Shown here: positions 34,263-41,363 of the stretch, piece after piece | Layout: every line of letters starts with the position of its first letter | How positions within the stretch are numbered: position 1 is the stretch's first letter | From: Dactylosporangium fulvum | GTDB lineage: Bacteria > Actinomycetota > Actinomycetes > Mycobacteriales > Micromonosporaceae | Length of the DNA stretch: 64,000 nucleotides | Direction of reading: 5' to 3' | NCBI RefSeq assembly: GCF_025137375.1 | Contig: NZ_CP073720.1 | Coordinates: forward strand, 1,698,501 to 1,762,500 | Notes under the pieces: generated by a model | The model's input: the letters and a program-made list of their open reading frames with translations, nothing else | Database searches by the model: none | What the model was told of the DNA's origin: nothing | Program-made: the position numbers and the translations under genes

Positions 34263-35542
34263 CCGGGCTCGCGCCCGGCACCTCGCCGGGCGCGGGCACC
34301 GGCCTGTCCCCGGTCGAGGTGGCCGAAGTGCCGGCCGGCGCGATGAAATCCGGCGTTGTGAAATCCGGCACGGTGAAAGCCGTCACGGGTGACGGTGGCC
34401 GCGTGGGGCCGGGTGACGGACCCTCCGACACGGGCGACGGGGCCCTCGGGATGGTCCGGGTGGGTGTCGAAGCCGTGTCGGTCGAGGTCGCGCCCGGTGG
34501 GACGGCAGCGGCTGGTGCACCCACGCGGGAACGGCCCGCACGTGAGGAGTGGGACGCCGCGGTGCGGGCGCTGCGGAGCCTCCCGACGGGTGCCAGTGTC
34601 CTGCTGGCCTGCCACGTCAACCCCGACGGGGACGCGCTCGGCAGCATGCTCGGTGTCGGGCTCGGGCTGCGGCACATCGCCGGCGAGCTCGGCATCTCGC
34701 GGCTGGAGGCGACGTTCCCCGGTCCGCTGGAGCTGCCGCCGCCGTTCGACCGGTTGCCCGGAGTCGAGCTGCTGGTGCCGGCCGGAGCGGCCGACCCGGC
34801 GCCCGACGCGATGATCGTCTTCGACGTGGCGAGCATCGAGCGGCTCGGAGAGCTCGCCGAGCGGTTGCGCACGACGCCGGTCGGGATCGTGGTCGACCAC
34901 CATGCGTCCAACCCCGGCTTCGGCGGCATCAACCTGGTCGATCCCGGCGCCGCCGCCACGTCGATGCTGGCCGAGGGGTTGTTGCGCCGGCTGGCCGCAC
35001 CACTCGATGCGCAGGTCGCCGAATGCCTCTATGTCGCCCTGGCCACCGACACCGGGTCGTTCAAGTTCGCCTCGACCACGCCCGCCGTGCACGAGTTCGC
35101 GGCGCGGCTCATCGCGACCGGGATCGCCGTGGGGGACGTGTCGCGGCGGCTGTTCGACACGCGACCGCTGGGCGCCGTGCGGCTGTTCGGTGTCGCGCAG
35201 GCGCGCACGGTGCTCGAGCAGGACTGTGCCGATGGGCTCGGGCTCGCCTGGACGTATGTGACGCTCGACGACCTCGCCGAGCACGGTCAACCACCCGCGG
35301 CGGTCGAGGCGCTGATCGACGCCGTGCGGTGCGTGGAAGAGGCCGACGTCGCGTGTGTGGTCAAGCCGGTGCGGCCGGACGAGTGGTTGGTCTCCCTGCG
35401 CAGCAAGGGCGGCGTGGACGTGAGTCGCGTGGCCGTCGACCTCGGCGGGGGAGGGCACCGGTTCGCGGCGGGGTTCGGCGCCCGCGGCAGCGTCGCCGGC
35501 ATCATCGCGTCGATCCGCGACCGCCTGCGGGCGTCAGGGTGA
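34259..35542 (+). CDS. nrnA: DHH-family nanoRNase/pAp phosphatase NrnA
   Basis: A DHH/DHHA1 phosphodiesterase that degrades very short RNAs and dephosphorylates pAp. Motif I is CHVNPDGDALGSMLG, motif II is in MIVFDVASIERLG, the DHH motif is VVDHHASNPGFGG, and the C-terminal DHHA1 glycine-rich loop is LGGGGHRFAAGFGARG. The GTG start overlaps the rbfA stop. That gives a Gly/Pro/Ala-rich N-terminal extension of about 95 residues before the catalytic core, longer than usual. It includes a three-copy 15-bp repeat (34345-34389, MKSGV-VKSGT-VKAVT). A later start cannot be excluded. Confidence 0.93.
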   Translation: MTGLAPGTSPGAGTGLSPVEVAEVPAGAMKSGVVKSGTVKAVTGDGGRVGPGDGPSDTGDGALGMVRVGVEAVSVEVAPGGTAAAGAPTRERPAREEWDAAVRALRSLPTGASVLLACHVNPDGDALGSMLGVGLGLRHIAGELGISRLEATFPGPLELPPPFDRLPGVELLVPAGAADPAPDAMIVFDVASIERLGELAERLRTTPVGIVVDHHASNPGFGGINLVDPGAAATSMLAEGLLRRLAAPLDAQVAECLYVALATDTGSFKFASTTPAVHEFAARLIATGIAVGDVSRRLFDTRPLGAVRLFGVAQARTVLEQDCADGLGLAWTYVTLDDLAEHGQPPAAVEALIDAVRCVEEADVACVVKPVRPDEWLVSLRSKGGVDVSRVAVDLGGGGHRFAAGFGARGSVAGIIASIRDRLRASG

Positions 35543-35608
35543 ACTCCGGGCCAATATCCGGGCGATTACCGCTGGCCGGGCGGCAGTTGGTGCGGCGACA
35601 ATCGATAA

Positions 35609-36010
35609 ATGGACCGACCCGAGCTGGTAGCGGAGGTCGACCGGGCCTGGGCCCGCCCGGTTGTGCTCACACCCGTGTTCGCCCTGATCTCACTGGTGGG
35701 TGGGGCGTTGCCGTCCTTCTCGCTCCGCGCCAACCTGCTCGTGCTGGGCGCCGGCGGTGCGCTGTTCTGGCTCGGCATGTCGACGGCCGTGCCGAGACGC
35801 CCGACGCCGGTCCGGCTTCCCCGTTCGGCGGCCTGGTGGCTGGTGCCACTGCTGCTCTTCGCGGTCGTCGAAGGCGTCACGTTCCTGATCGGTTCCCAGG
35901 CCTATCCCACGCTCTCCAGACTCGCTGATCCCGTGCTGGAGCACTATTTCGCCCGTGCCGCCGCATACTTCGGCTGGCTGTGGGCCTTCTGGGCGATGGT
36001 CCGCCGATGA
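35609..36010 (+). CDS. Small integral membrane protein
   Basis: A 133-residue protein with about four hydrophobic helices (VVLTPVFALISLVGGALPSF, NLLVLGAGGALFWLGMSTAV, WWLVPLLLFAVVEGVTFLIG, and a C-terminal WLWAFWAMV). No enzyme motif is visible. The ATG at 35609 is supported by GACAAT at 35597-35602 ending six bases upstream, the same leaderless -10 form as dxr. It overlaps the next small membrane gene (ATGA), so the two form a unit. The family is not recognised. Confidence 0.72.
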   Translation: MDRPELVAEVDRAWARPVVLTPVFALISLVGGALPSFSLRANLLVLGAGGALFWLGMSTAVPRRPTPVRLPRSAAWWLVPLLLFAVVEGVTFLIGSQAYPTLSRLADPVLEHYFARAAAYFGWLWAFWAMVRR

Positions 36011-36225
36011 CCGCGGGACAGGTGCTCATCGCCGCGGCGTTCGCGGTCGCGCTGGGGCTGTTCGGCGTGGTGGAGTTCTTCGCCCGCCGCGAGGGGTCGA
36101 AGGTGCCGACGCTCGGCGAGGTGTGCGGGGTCGTCATGCGATACCGGGTCGGCCCGCTGCCGGTGGGCCGGATCGCGATGTTCGGCTTCTGGTGGTGGCT
36201 CGGCTGGCACTTCCTGGCGCGCTGA
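36007..36225 (+). CDS. DUF6186-like small membrane protein
   Basis: A 72-residue protein with a transmembrane helix at each end (VLIAAAFAVALGLFGVVEFF, and IAMFGFWWWLGWHFL). A short basic stretch (RREGSKVPTLGEVCGVVMRY) lies between them. This matches the small actinobacterial DUF6186 pattern as I remember it. Its ATG overlaps the stop of the preceding membrane protein gene by four bases. No function is known. Confidence 0.7.
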   Translation: MTAGQVLIAAAFAVALGLFGVVEFFARREGSKVPTLGEVCGVVMRYRVGPLPVGRIAMFGFWWWLGWHFLAR

Positions 36226-36652
36226 ACAGCCCGCTGGGGTTGGCTGCTCCGTGCCGGAGCGGAGCGCCGCGCGGAGGGCGTGGCCGGGTGCCACTTCCGT
36301 GTTGACCTCGGGATTTGATGTTCCAAATAGCGGGATAGCGTCGCACATCGTGGACCTGAACGATAACTTAGTCGCTATGCGCAACGTACGAATTCTTCGC
36401 TGCCCGCCCCGGGGCGACCGCTTCTGACAGCGGATCCCGGTGGCGGGGTGAACGGCCCATGCAGCAGCCGCCGGAAGCGAGGACCACGTGCGCACCACAT
36501 CACATGTCAGGCCGACACCACCCGCGTCGGTCTCCTTCGCGTGCGTTCGCGTGGGTGCCGGTGACCCCGGCGCATCCGTCGACACACGGCCCGTCAACTC
36601 TGTGCCGCGAGGCTCCGCGCCCCGCACGCAGCGCACCAAGGAGACCACGATC
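36226..36652. other. 427-bp gap with a possible 16-residue leaderless ORF
   Basis: No ordinary gene is supported. A small hairpin GCTCC-GTGCC-GGAGC lies at 36246-36260, close to the membrane-protein stop. TAACTT at 36364-36369 ends seven bases before an ATG at 36377, which opens a 16-codon ORF reading MRNVRILRCPPRGDRF (stop at 36425-36427). The spacing copies the leaderless pattern of nearby genes. No good -35 box was seen and the peptide is of unknown meaning. Confidence 0.4.
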
Positions 36653-36757
36653 ATGCCTGAGCAGCCCAAACCGCAGCCGAAACCCCAGGAGTCGACCCCC
36701 GACACCCGCGAGCGCGCCCGCGCGGCCGTGCAGATGTCGATGGATCGCCGGGGCTGA
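36653..36757 (+). CDS. Small Pro/Gln-rich hypothetical peptide (34 aa)
   Basis: A 34-codon ORF starting MPEQPKPQPKPQESTPDTRE and ending with a basic helix-like stretch (RARAAVQMSMDRRG). It has a near-ideal AAGGAG (36638-36643) nine bases before the ATG, the best ribosome binding site in this gap. It is hydrophilic with no signal peptide. A 19-bp perfect inverted repeat follows 16 bases after its stop and could terminate it. Confidence 0.5.
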   Translation: MPEQPKPQPKPQESTPDTRERARAAVQMSMDRRG

Positions 36758-36773
36758 CACCGGCCGTATGCGA

Positions 36774-36831
36774 CACAATCTCCGGGAAGCCCGGACGCCC
36801 ATCGCGACGTCAGGGCTTCCCGGAGATTGTG
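36774..36831. terminator. 19-bp perfect inverted repeat (hairpin)
   Basis: CACAATCTCCGGGAAGCCC (36774-36792) and its exact reverse complement (36813-36831) flank a 20-base loop. It lies between the 34-codon ORF and the MATE gene. Without a T-run it may still stop transcription as a GC-rich hairpin. The perfect arms and long loop could also mean a small mobile or REP-like repeat. Confidence 0.6.
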
Positions 36832-36884
36832 CCGACCGGGGTTGGTAAGTAGCCAAACCGGGCCGCTGTCCTTACTCTGGGGCG

Positions 36885-38204
36885 GTGACCGTGACCGCGA
36901 CCAACCCCGCCACGATGAGGAGGGTCGTCGCCCTCGCCGTCCCCGCGCTCGTGGTGCTCGCCGCCGAGCCGCTCTACGTGCTGGTGGACACGGCGGTGGT
37001 CGGCCATCTCGGCCGCACGCAGCTGGCCGCCCTCGCCATCGGCGGCTCGGTGATGTCGCTCGCCGTCTGGCTCGGCACCGTCCTCGCCTACGGCACCACC
37101 GGCCGCGCCGCCCGCAGGTTCGGCGCCGGTCAGCGCACCGCCGCCGTCGAGGAGGGTGTGCAGGCCTCCTGGCTGGCGCTCGCCGGCGGGGTGACCATCC
37201 TGCTCGTGCTCGAGCTGATCGCGGGCCCGCTGGCCAGGGCCCTCGCCGGCGGTGCGGGCCCGGTCGCCGACAACGCCGAGACCTGGCTGCGTGTCGCGGC
37301 ACTCGGCGCGCCCGGGCTGATGCTCGGCACGGCCGGCAACGGCTGGATGCGCGGCGTCCAGGACACCCGCCGTCCGCTCTACTACGTGCTCGGCGCCAAC
37401 GCCCTGTCCGCGGTCCTCTGCCCGATCCTCGTGTACCCGGCCGGGCTCGGCCTCGTCGGCTCGGCGGTCGCCAACGTCACCGCGCAGACGCTCGTCGGCC
37501 TGATGTTCGTGCGCGCCCTGGTCACCGAGAAGGTGCCGCTGGCACCCCGGTCCGCCGTCATCGGCCGCCAACTGGTGCTCGGCCGTGACCTGCTGCTGCG
37601 CGGCGCCGCGTTTCAGGCCTGCTTCCTGTCCGCGTCGGCGGTTGTCGCCCGCTTCGGCGAGGCCGCGCTCGCCGCGCACCAGATCGCCATTCAGCTGTTC
37701 TTCTTCACCGCCATGGCGCTCGACGCCGTCGCCATCGCGGCGCAGTCCCTGGTCGGCGCGGCGCTCGGCGGCGAGCGGGTCGCCGAGGCCAAGCACCTGG
37801 CCCGCCGGATCAGCTTCGCCGGACTGGTCTCGGGGATCGGGTTCGCGGTGCTCGTGGCCGCGGCCCTCCTCGCCGTCCGCCCGTGGTTCGGTGCCGATGA
37901 GGAGGTGTACGACCAGGCGAGGCTCGCCTGGTGGTTCTTCGTCGCCATGATGCCCGCGGCCGGCGTGGTCTTCGCGCTCGACGGGGTGTTCCTCGGCGCG
38001 GGCGACGTCCGGTACCTCCGCAATCTCACGCTGATCTCCGCCCTGGGCGGCTTCCTGCCCGGCATCTGGCTGGCCTACCTGCTGGATTACGGCCTCCGCG
38101 GCGTCTGGGCCGCGTTGACGTTGTTCATCGTGCTCCGGCTGGCCGGTCTGCTGCTCCGGCTGTCCGGCGACGCCTGGGCGGTGGCCGGGGCGGACCGTGG
38201 ATGA
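36885..38204 (+). CDS. MATE family efflux transporter (DinF-like)
   Basis: A 439-residue multidrug/metabolite exporter with 12 predicted helices in two six-helix halves, coupled to Na+ or H+. The first half begins RRVVALAVPALVVLAAEPLY and VDTAVVGHLGRTQLAALAIG, as in DinF/NorM proteins. The second half contains RGAAFQACFLSASAVVARFG. The GTG at 36885 is supported by TACTCT at 36873-36878 ending six bases upstream (leaderless). An internal ATG at 36915 is possible. The substrate is unknown. Confidence 0.93.
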   Translation: MTVTATNPATMRRVVALAVPALVVLAAEPLYVLVDTAVVGHLGRTQLAALAIGGSVMSLAVWLGTVLAYGTTGRAARRFGAGQRTAAVEEGVQASWLALAGGVTILLVLELIAGPLARALAGGAGPVADNAETWLRVAALGAPGLMLGTAGNGWMRGVQDTRRPLYYVLGANALSAVLCPILVYPAGLGLVGSAVANVTAQTLVGLMFVRALVTEKVPLAPRSAVIGRQLVLGRDLLLRGAAFQACFLSASAVVARFGEAALAAHQIAIQLFFFTAMALDAVAIAAQSLVGAALGGERVAEAKHLARRISFAGLVSGIGFAVLVAAALLAVRPWFGADEEVYDQARLAWWFFVAMMPAAGVVFALDGVFLGAGDVRYLRNLTLISALGGFLPGIWLAYLLDYGLRGVWAALTLFIVLRLAGLLLRLSGDAWAVAGADRG

Positions 38205-38258
38205 CCGGTCGACCAGGGCACAGCCGCCCGGTCCGGTGCGGTCACTAGGCTTTCGCCT

Positions 38259-39164
38259 GTGGTGGACAAGGCAGTGGCGAAGAAGGCACCGGCGCGGAGC
38301 GGGCTCGTGGTCGTGGACAAGCCGGGCGGGATGACCTCGCACGACGTGGTGTCCCGGATGCGCCGGCTGGCACGGACGCGGCGGGTCGGGCACGGAGGCA
38401 CACTCGACCCGATGGCCACCGGCGTGCTGATCATCGGCGTGGAGAAGGCGACCCGCCTGCTCACGTACGTCATCGGCAGCACGAAGGAATACCGCGCGAC
38501 GATCCGCCTCGGCCAGGCCACCGTCACCGACGACGCCGAGGGCGACGTTGTGTCCACAATGGATGCCAGCGGGCTCACCGACGGCGACCTGCACGCCGGG
38601 CTGGCGCCGCTGCGGGGCGAGATCCTCCAGGTGCCGAGCGCGGTCTCGGCGATCAAGGTCAACGGCGTGCGGTCGTATCACCGGGTGCGCACCGGTGAGG
38701 AGGTCGCGCTCGAGGCGCGCCCGGTCACCGTGTCCCGCCTCGACGTGCTGGGCATCCGCCGCGAGGGCGAGGTGGTCGACGTCGACGTCGACGTGGCCTG
38801 CTCGTCGGGCACGTACATCCGGGCGCTGGCCCGCGACCTCGGTACCTCGCTGGGCGTCGGTGGCCACCTGACCGCCCTGCGGCGGACCGCGGTCGGCGCG
38901 TTCACCCTCGCCGAGGCGGCGACGCTCGACGAGCTGGCCGAGCTGGCCGACCCGGTGACGCTGCCGCTGCCGGCGGCGGCCGACCGCTGCTTCGCCCGGC
39001 GGGACGCGACCCCGGACGAGGCGAAGACCCTGTCCCACGGCGGCCCGCTGACCCCGGCCGGCATCGAGGGGCCGTATGCGGTGTTCGCCCCGGACGGCAC
39101 GGTGCTCGCCATCGTGAGCGAGCGCGGTGGCAAGGCGCGGCCGGAGATCGTGCTGGTGCCCTAA
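38259..39164 (+). CDS. truB: tRNA pseudouridine(55) synthase
   Basis: Isomerises U55 in the T-loop of tRNAs. The catalytic Asp lies in GGTLDPMATGVLIIG. Other family motifs are VVDKPGGMTSHDVVSRMRRL, EYRATIRLGQATVTDDAEG and SSGTYIRALARDLG. The C-terminal PUA-like stretch ends near PEIVLVP. The GTG at 38259 is preferred over 38262 because TAGGCT at 38246-38251 ends seven bases upstream, which predicts a leaderless start there. Its stop overlaps the 3' end of the opposing HAD gene by four bases. Confidence 0.96.
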   Translation: MVDKAVAKKAPARSGLVVVDKPGGMTSHDVVSRMRRLARTRRVGHGGTLDPMATGVLIIGVEKATRLLTYVIGSTKEYRATIRLGQATVTDDAEGDVVSTMDASGLTDGDLHAGLAPLRGEILQVPSAVSAIKVNGVRSYHRVRTGEEVALEARPVTVSRLDVLGIRREGEVVDVDVDVACSSGTYIRALARDLGTSLGVGGHLTALRRTAVGAFTLAEAATLDELAELADPVTLPLPAAADRCFARRDATPDEAKTLSHGGPLTPAGIEGPYAVFAPDGTVLAIVSERGGKARPEIVLVP

Positions 39165-39811
39165 GAGGCGGCCGTGTGCAGGCGCAGGCCGGTGCCGGTC
39201 CGGCTCGCGCGGGCGTGGAGGTCGGCCAGGTGCGCGACGTTGAAGTCGGCGCCCGGCACCGCCCGCAGGCCCGCGACCAGGCTGCCGGCCGCCTTGCCCG
39301 CCAGTACACCCGCCGGAGCGTCCTCGACGACGAGCGTCTTCCGCGCGTCGACGCCCAGCAGGGCCGCCGCGGTCAGGTAGCCCTCCGGGTGCGGCTTGGC
39401 ACGCTCGATCTCCGAGATCGTCACCAGCACGGCGGGCGCGGCGATCCCGGCCGCCGCCAGCCGGGTCAGCGCGAGCGGCCGGTCCGCCGACGTGACGACG
39501 GCCCAGGGGACACCCCACCCGTCGAGCGCGGCCAGCAGCGCTTGCGCGCCGTGGGCCGCCACGACGCCCTCGACGTCGGCGCGCTCGAAGTCGAGGAGGG
39601 CGGCCGCGTCGGCGGCCTGCTCCTCGGCGCTGAGCCACGGGGCGAGCTCGGGGATGGTCTCGCGGGCCGGCCGGCCGGGCGTGACACGCATGACCGCGGC
39701 GTGGTCCAGCCCGCGCAGCCGGCACCAGCGCAGCCAGGCCCGGGACACGACGGCGTCGGAGTCGACCAGCGTCCCGTCCATGTCGAACAACACCGCAGAG
39801 ACGTCCGCCAT
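39161..39811 (-). CDS. HAD-IA family hydrolase (phosphatase/beta-phosphoglucomutase-like)
   Basis: A 216-residue haloacid dehalogenase-fold phosphatase. Motif I is LFDMDGTLVDSDAV, motif II is VVTSADRPLAL, the Lys of motif III is in ERAKPHPEGY, and motif IV is LVVEDAPAGVLAGKAAG. A helical cap lies between residues 20 and 85. The ATG at 39811 gives MADVSAVLFDMDG; an upstream in-frame start at 39847 would overlap the ribF start. It is divergent from ribF. A sugar phosphate or similar small phosphate ester is the likely substrate. Confidence 0.92.
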   Translation of the reverse strand: MADVSAVLFDMDGTLVDSDAVVSRAWLRWCRLRGLDHAAVMRVTPGRPARETIPELAPWLSAEEQAADAAALLDFERADVEGVVAAHGAQALLAALDGWGVPWAVVTSADRPLALTRLAAAGIAAPAVLVTISEIERAKPHPEGYLTAAALLGVDARKTLVVEDAPAGVLAGKAAGSLVAGLRAVPGADFNVAHLADLHARASRTGTGLRLHTAAS

Positions 39812-39845
39812 ATCGGCATCCTGCCCCGGCGCTAGGCTCGATGGC

Positions 39846-40778
39846 ATGCAGCGGTGGCGGGGAACACAGGCGGCGCCAGGCGGATGGGGACGGGCGGTCG
39901 CGACGATCGGTGTCTTCGACGGCGTCCACCGGGGACATCAGCAGATCATCGGGCACGCGGTGAAGCGCGCCGGGGAGTTGGGCGTGCAGTCGGTCGTGCT
40001 GACGTTCGACCCGCACCCGTCGGAGGTGGTCCGCCCGGGTTCGCACCCGGCGGTCCTCACGGAGCCCTCGCGCAAGGCCGAGCTGATCGAGGCGCTCGGC
40101 GTCGACGTGCTGTGCGTGATCCCCTTCACGGTGGAGTACTCGCGGCTGTCGCCCGAGGCGTTCGTCCACGACGCACTGGTGGAGCACCTCCACACGGCGC
40201 TGATCGTGGTGGGGGAGAACTTCCGGTTCGGCCACAAGGCGGCCGGAGACGTCGAGTTGCTGCGCAGGCTCGGGCGGACCTTCGGCTTCGGTGTCGAGGG
40301 AGCGCAACTCATCGCGGAAGAGGGCACGGTGTTCTCCTCGACGTACATCCGCTCCTGCGTCGACGCGGGTGACGTCGTGGCGGCGGCCCGCGCGCTGGGT
40401 CGGCCGCACCGGCTGGAGGGCGTGGTGATCCGTGGCGATCAGCGCGGTCGCGAGCTGGGCTTCCCGACCGCCAACCTGCTCACCCCGCCCAACGCCGCGG
40501 TGCCCGCCGACGGCATCTACGCAGCGTGGCTGATCCGTGACCGGGACGGGGTGGCGCTGCCGTCGGCCGTGTCGATCGGCACCAATCCGACGTTCGCCGG
40601 CAAGGAGCGCCGGGTCGAGGCGTTCGTGCTGGACTTCGCGGGCGACCTGTACGGCGAACGGGTGAGTCTCGACTTCGTGGACCGGCTGCGTGAGCAGCGC
40701 ACATACACCGGTGTGGAGCCCCTGATCGCACAGATCGACGAGGATGTCGCGCAGACCAGACAGGTGCTCGGCAGATAG
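39846..40778 (+). CDS. ribF: Bifunctional riboflavin kinase/FAD synthetase
   Basis: Makes FMN and then FAD from riboflavin. The N-terminal adenylyltransferase domain has IGVFDGVHRGHQQIIGHAVK (HxGH type), LTFDPHPSEVV, VGENFRFGHKAAGD and SSTYIRSCVDAGDV. The C-terminal kinase domain (from about residue 185) has RGRELGFPTANL and SIGTNPTF. The ATG at 39846 follows TAGGCT (39833-39838) by seven bases, so it is a leaderless start; an ATG at 39841 is out of frame. At 310 residues it is of normal length. Confidence 0.97.
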   Translation: MQRWRGTQAAPGGWGRAVATIGVFDGVHRGHQQIIGHAVKRAGELGVQSVVLTFDPHPSEVVRPGSHPAVLTEPSRKAELIEALGVDVLCVIPFTVEYSRLSPEAFVHDALVEHLHTALIVVGENFRFGHKAAGDVELLRRLGRTFGFGVEGAQLIAEEGTVFSSTYIRSCVDAGDVVAAARALGRPHRLEGVVIRGDQRGRELGFPTANLLTPPNAAVPADGIYAAWLIRDRDGVALPSAVSIGTNPTFAGKERRVEAFVLDFAGDLYGERVSLDFVDRLREQRTYTGVEPLIAQIDEDVAQTRQVLGR

Positions 40779-40891
40779 GTCTGTTAGCCTTGGATTGACG
40801 CCGGGTGACCGGCGGGGGTCAGGCTGCCTGCACGACGCCGTGGGTGTCTCGACCTTGCATCGTTTCCGCAGACCCAGCATTAAGGGAGAAC

Positions 40892-41161
40892 ATGGCGCTC
40901 GATTCTGCGCAGAAGACCGAGATCATCACGAAGTACGCGACGACCGAGAGTGACACCGGTTCGCCCGAGGTCCAGGTCGCGATGCTGACGAAGCGGATCG
41001 CGGATCTGACCGAACATCTCAAGCAGCACAAGCACGACCACCACAGCCGGCGCGGCCTGCTGCTGCTGGTCGGCCGCCGCCGCCGCCTGCTCAACTACCT
41101 GCAGCGCAGCGACATCAACCGCTACCGGTCGCTGATCGAGCGACTCGGCCTGCGCCGATAG
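40892..41161 (+). CDS. rpsO: 30S ribosomal protein S15
   Basis: An 89-residue primary 16S rRNA-binding protein of the central domain. Conserved parts [32 protein letters not shown] and [20 protein letters not shown] are all present. AAGGGAG precedes the ATG by about four bases. It stands directly before pnp, the standard order; the two are separated by a strong hairpin at 41173-41205. TAGCCT at 40788-40793 is a possible -10 box in the 113-bp leader. Confidence 0.98.
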   Translation: MALDSAQKTEIITKYATTESDTGSPEVQVAMLTKRIADLTEHLKQHKHDHHSRRGLLLLVGRRRRLLNYLQRSDINRYRSLIERLGLRR

Positions 41162-41172
41162 CTACGCATCGA

Positions 41173-41205
41173 ACGGGGGAGTGGCGACATTCGCCACTCC
41201 CCCGT
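41173..41205 (+). promoter_or_regulatory. 15-bp perfect hairpin between rpsO and pnp
   Basis: ACGGGGGAGTGGCGA (41173-41187) pairs perfectly with TCGCCACTCCCCCGT (41191-41205) around a CAT loop, 11 bases after the rpsO stop. No T-run follows. In Streptomyces the rpsO-pnp intergenic hairpin is an RNase III processing site that controls pnp; this stem is in the same place, so the same role is likely. Confidence 0.75.
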
Positions 41206-41363
41206 CCGGTAATGACACACTGAAATGGAGAGCCCGCCGAGCGAGTCGGCGCACCGGTCTCCGGTAGTGGCTTCCGGGATAGCGACCCGTGAGCTTCGAT
41301 CGAAGACCGGCCGCAGACAGCTCCGCCAGGGCGAACCACGACCTGAAGGAGCATTGGAACAAC

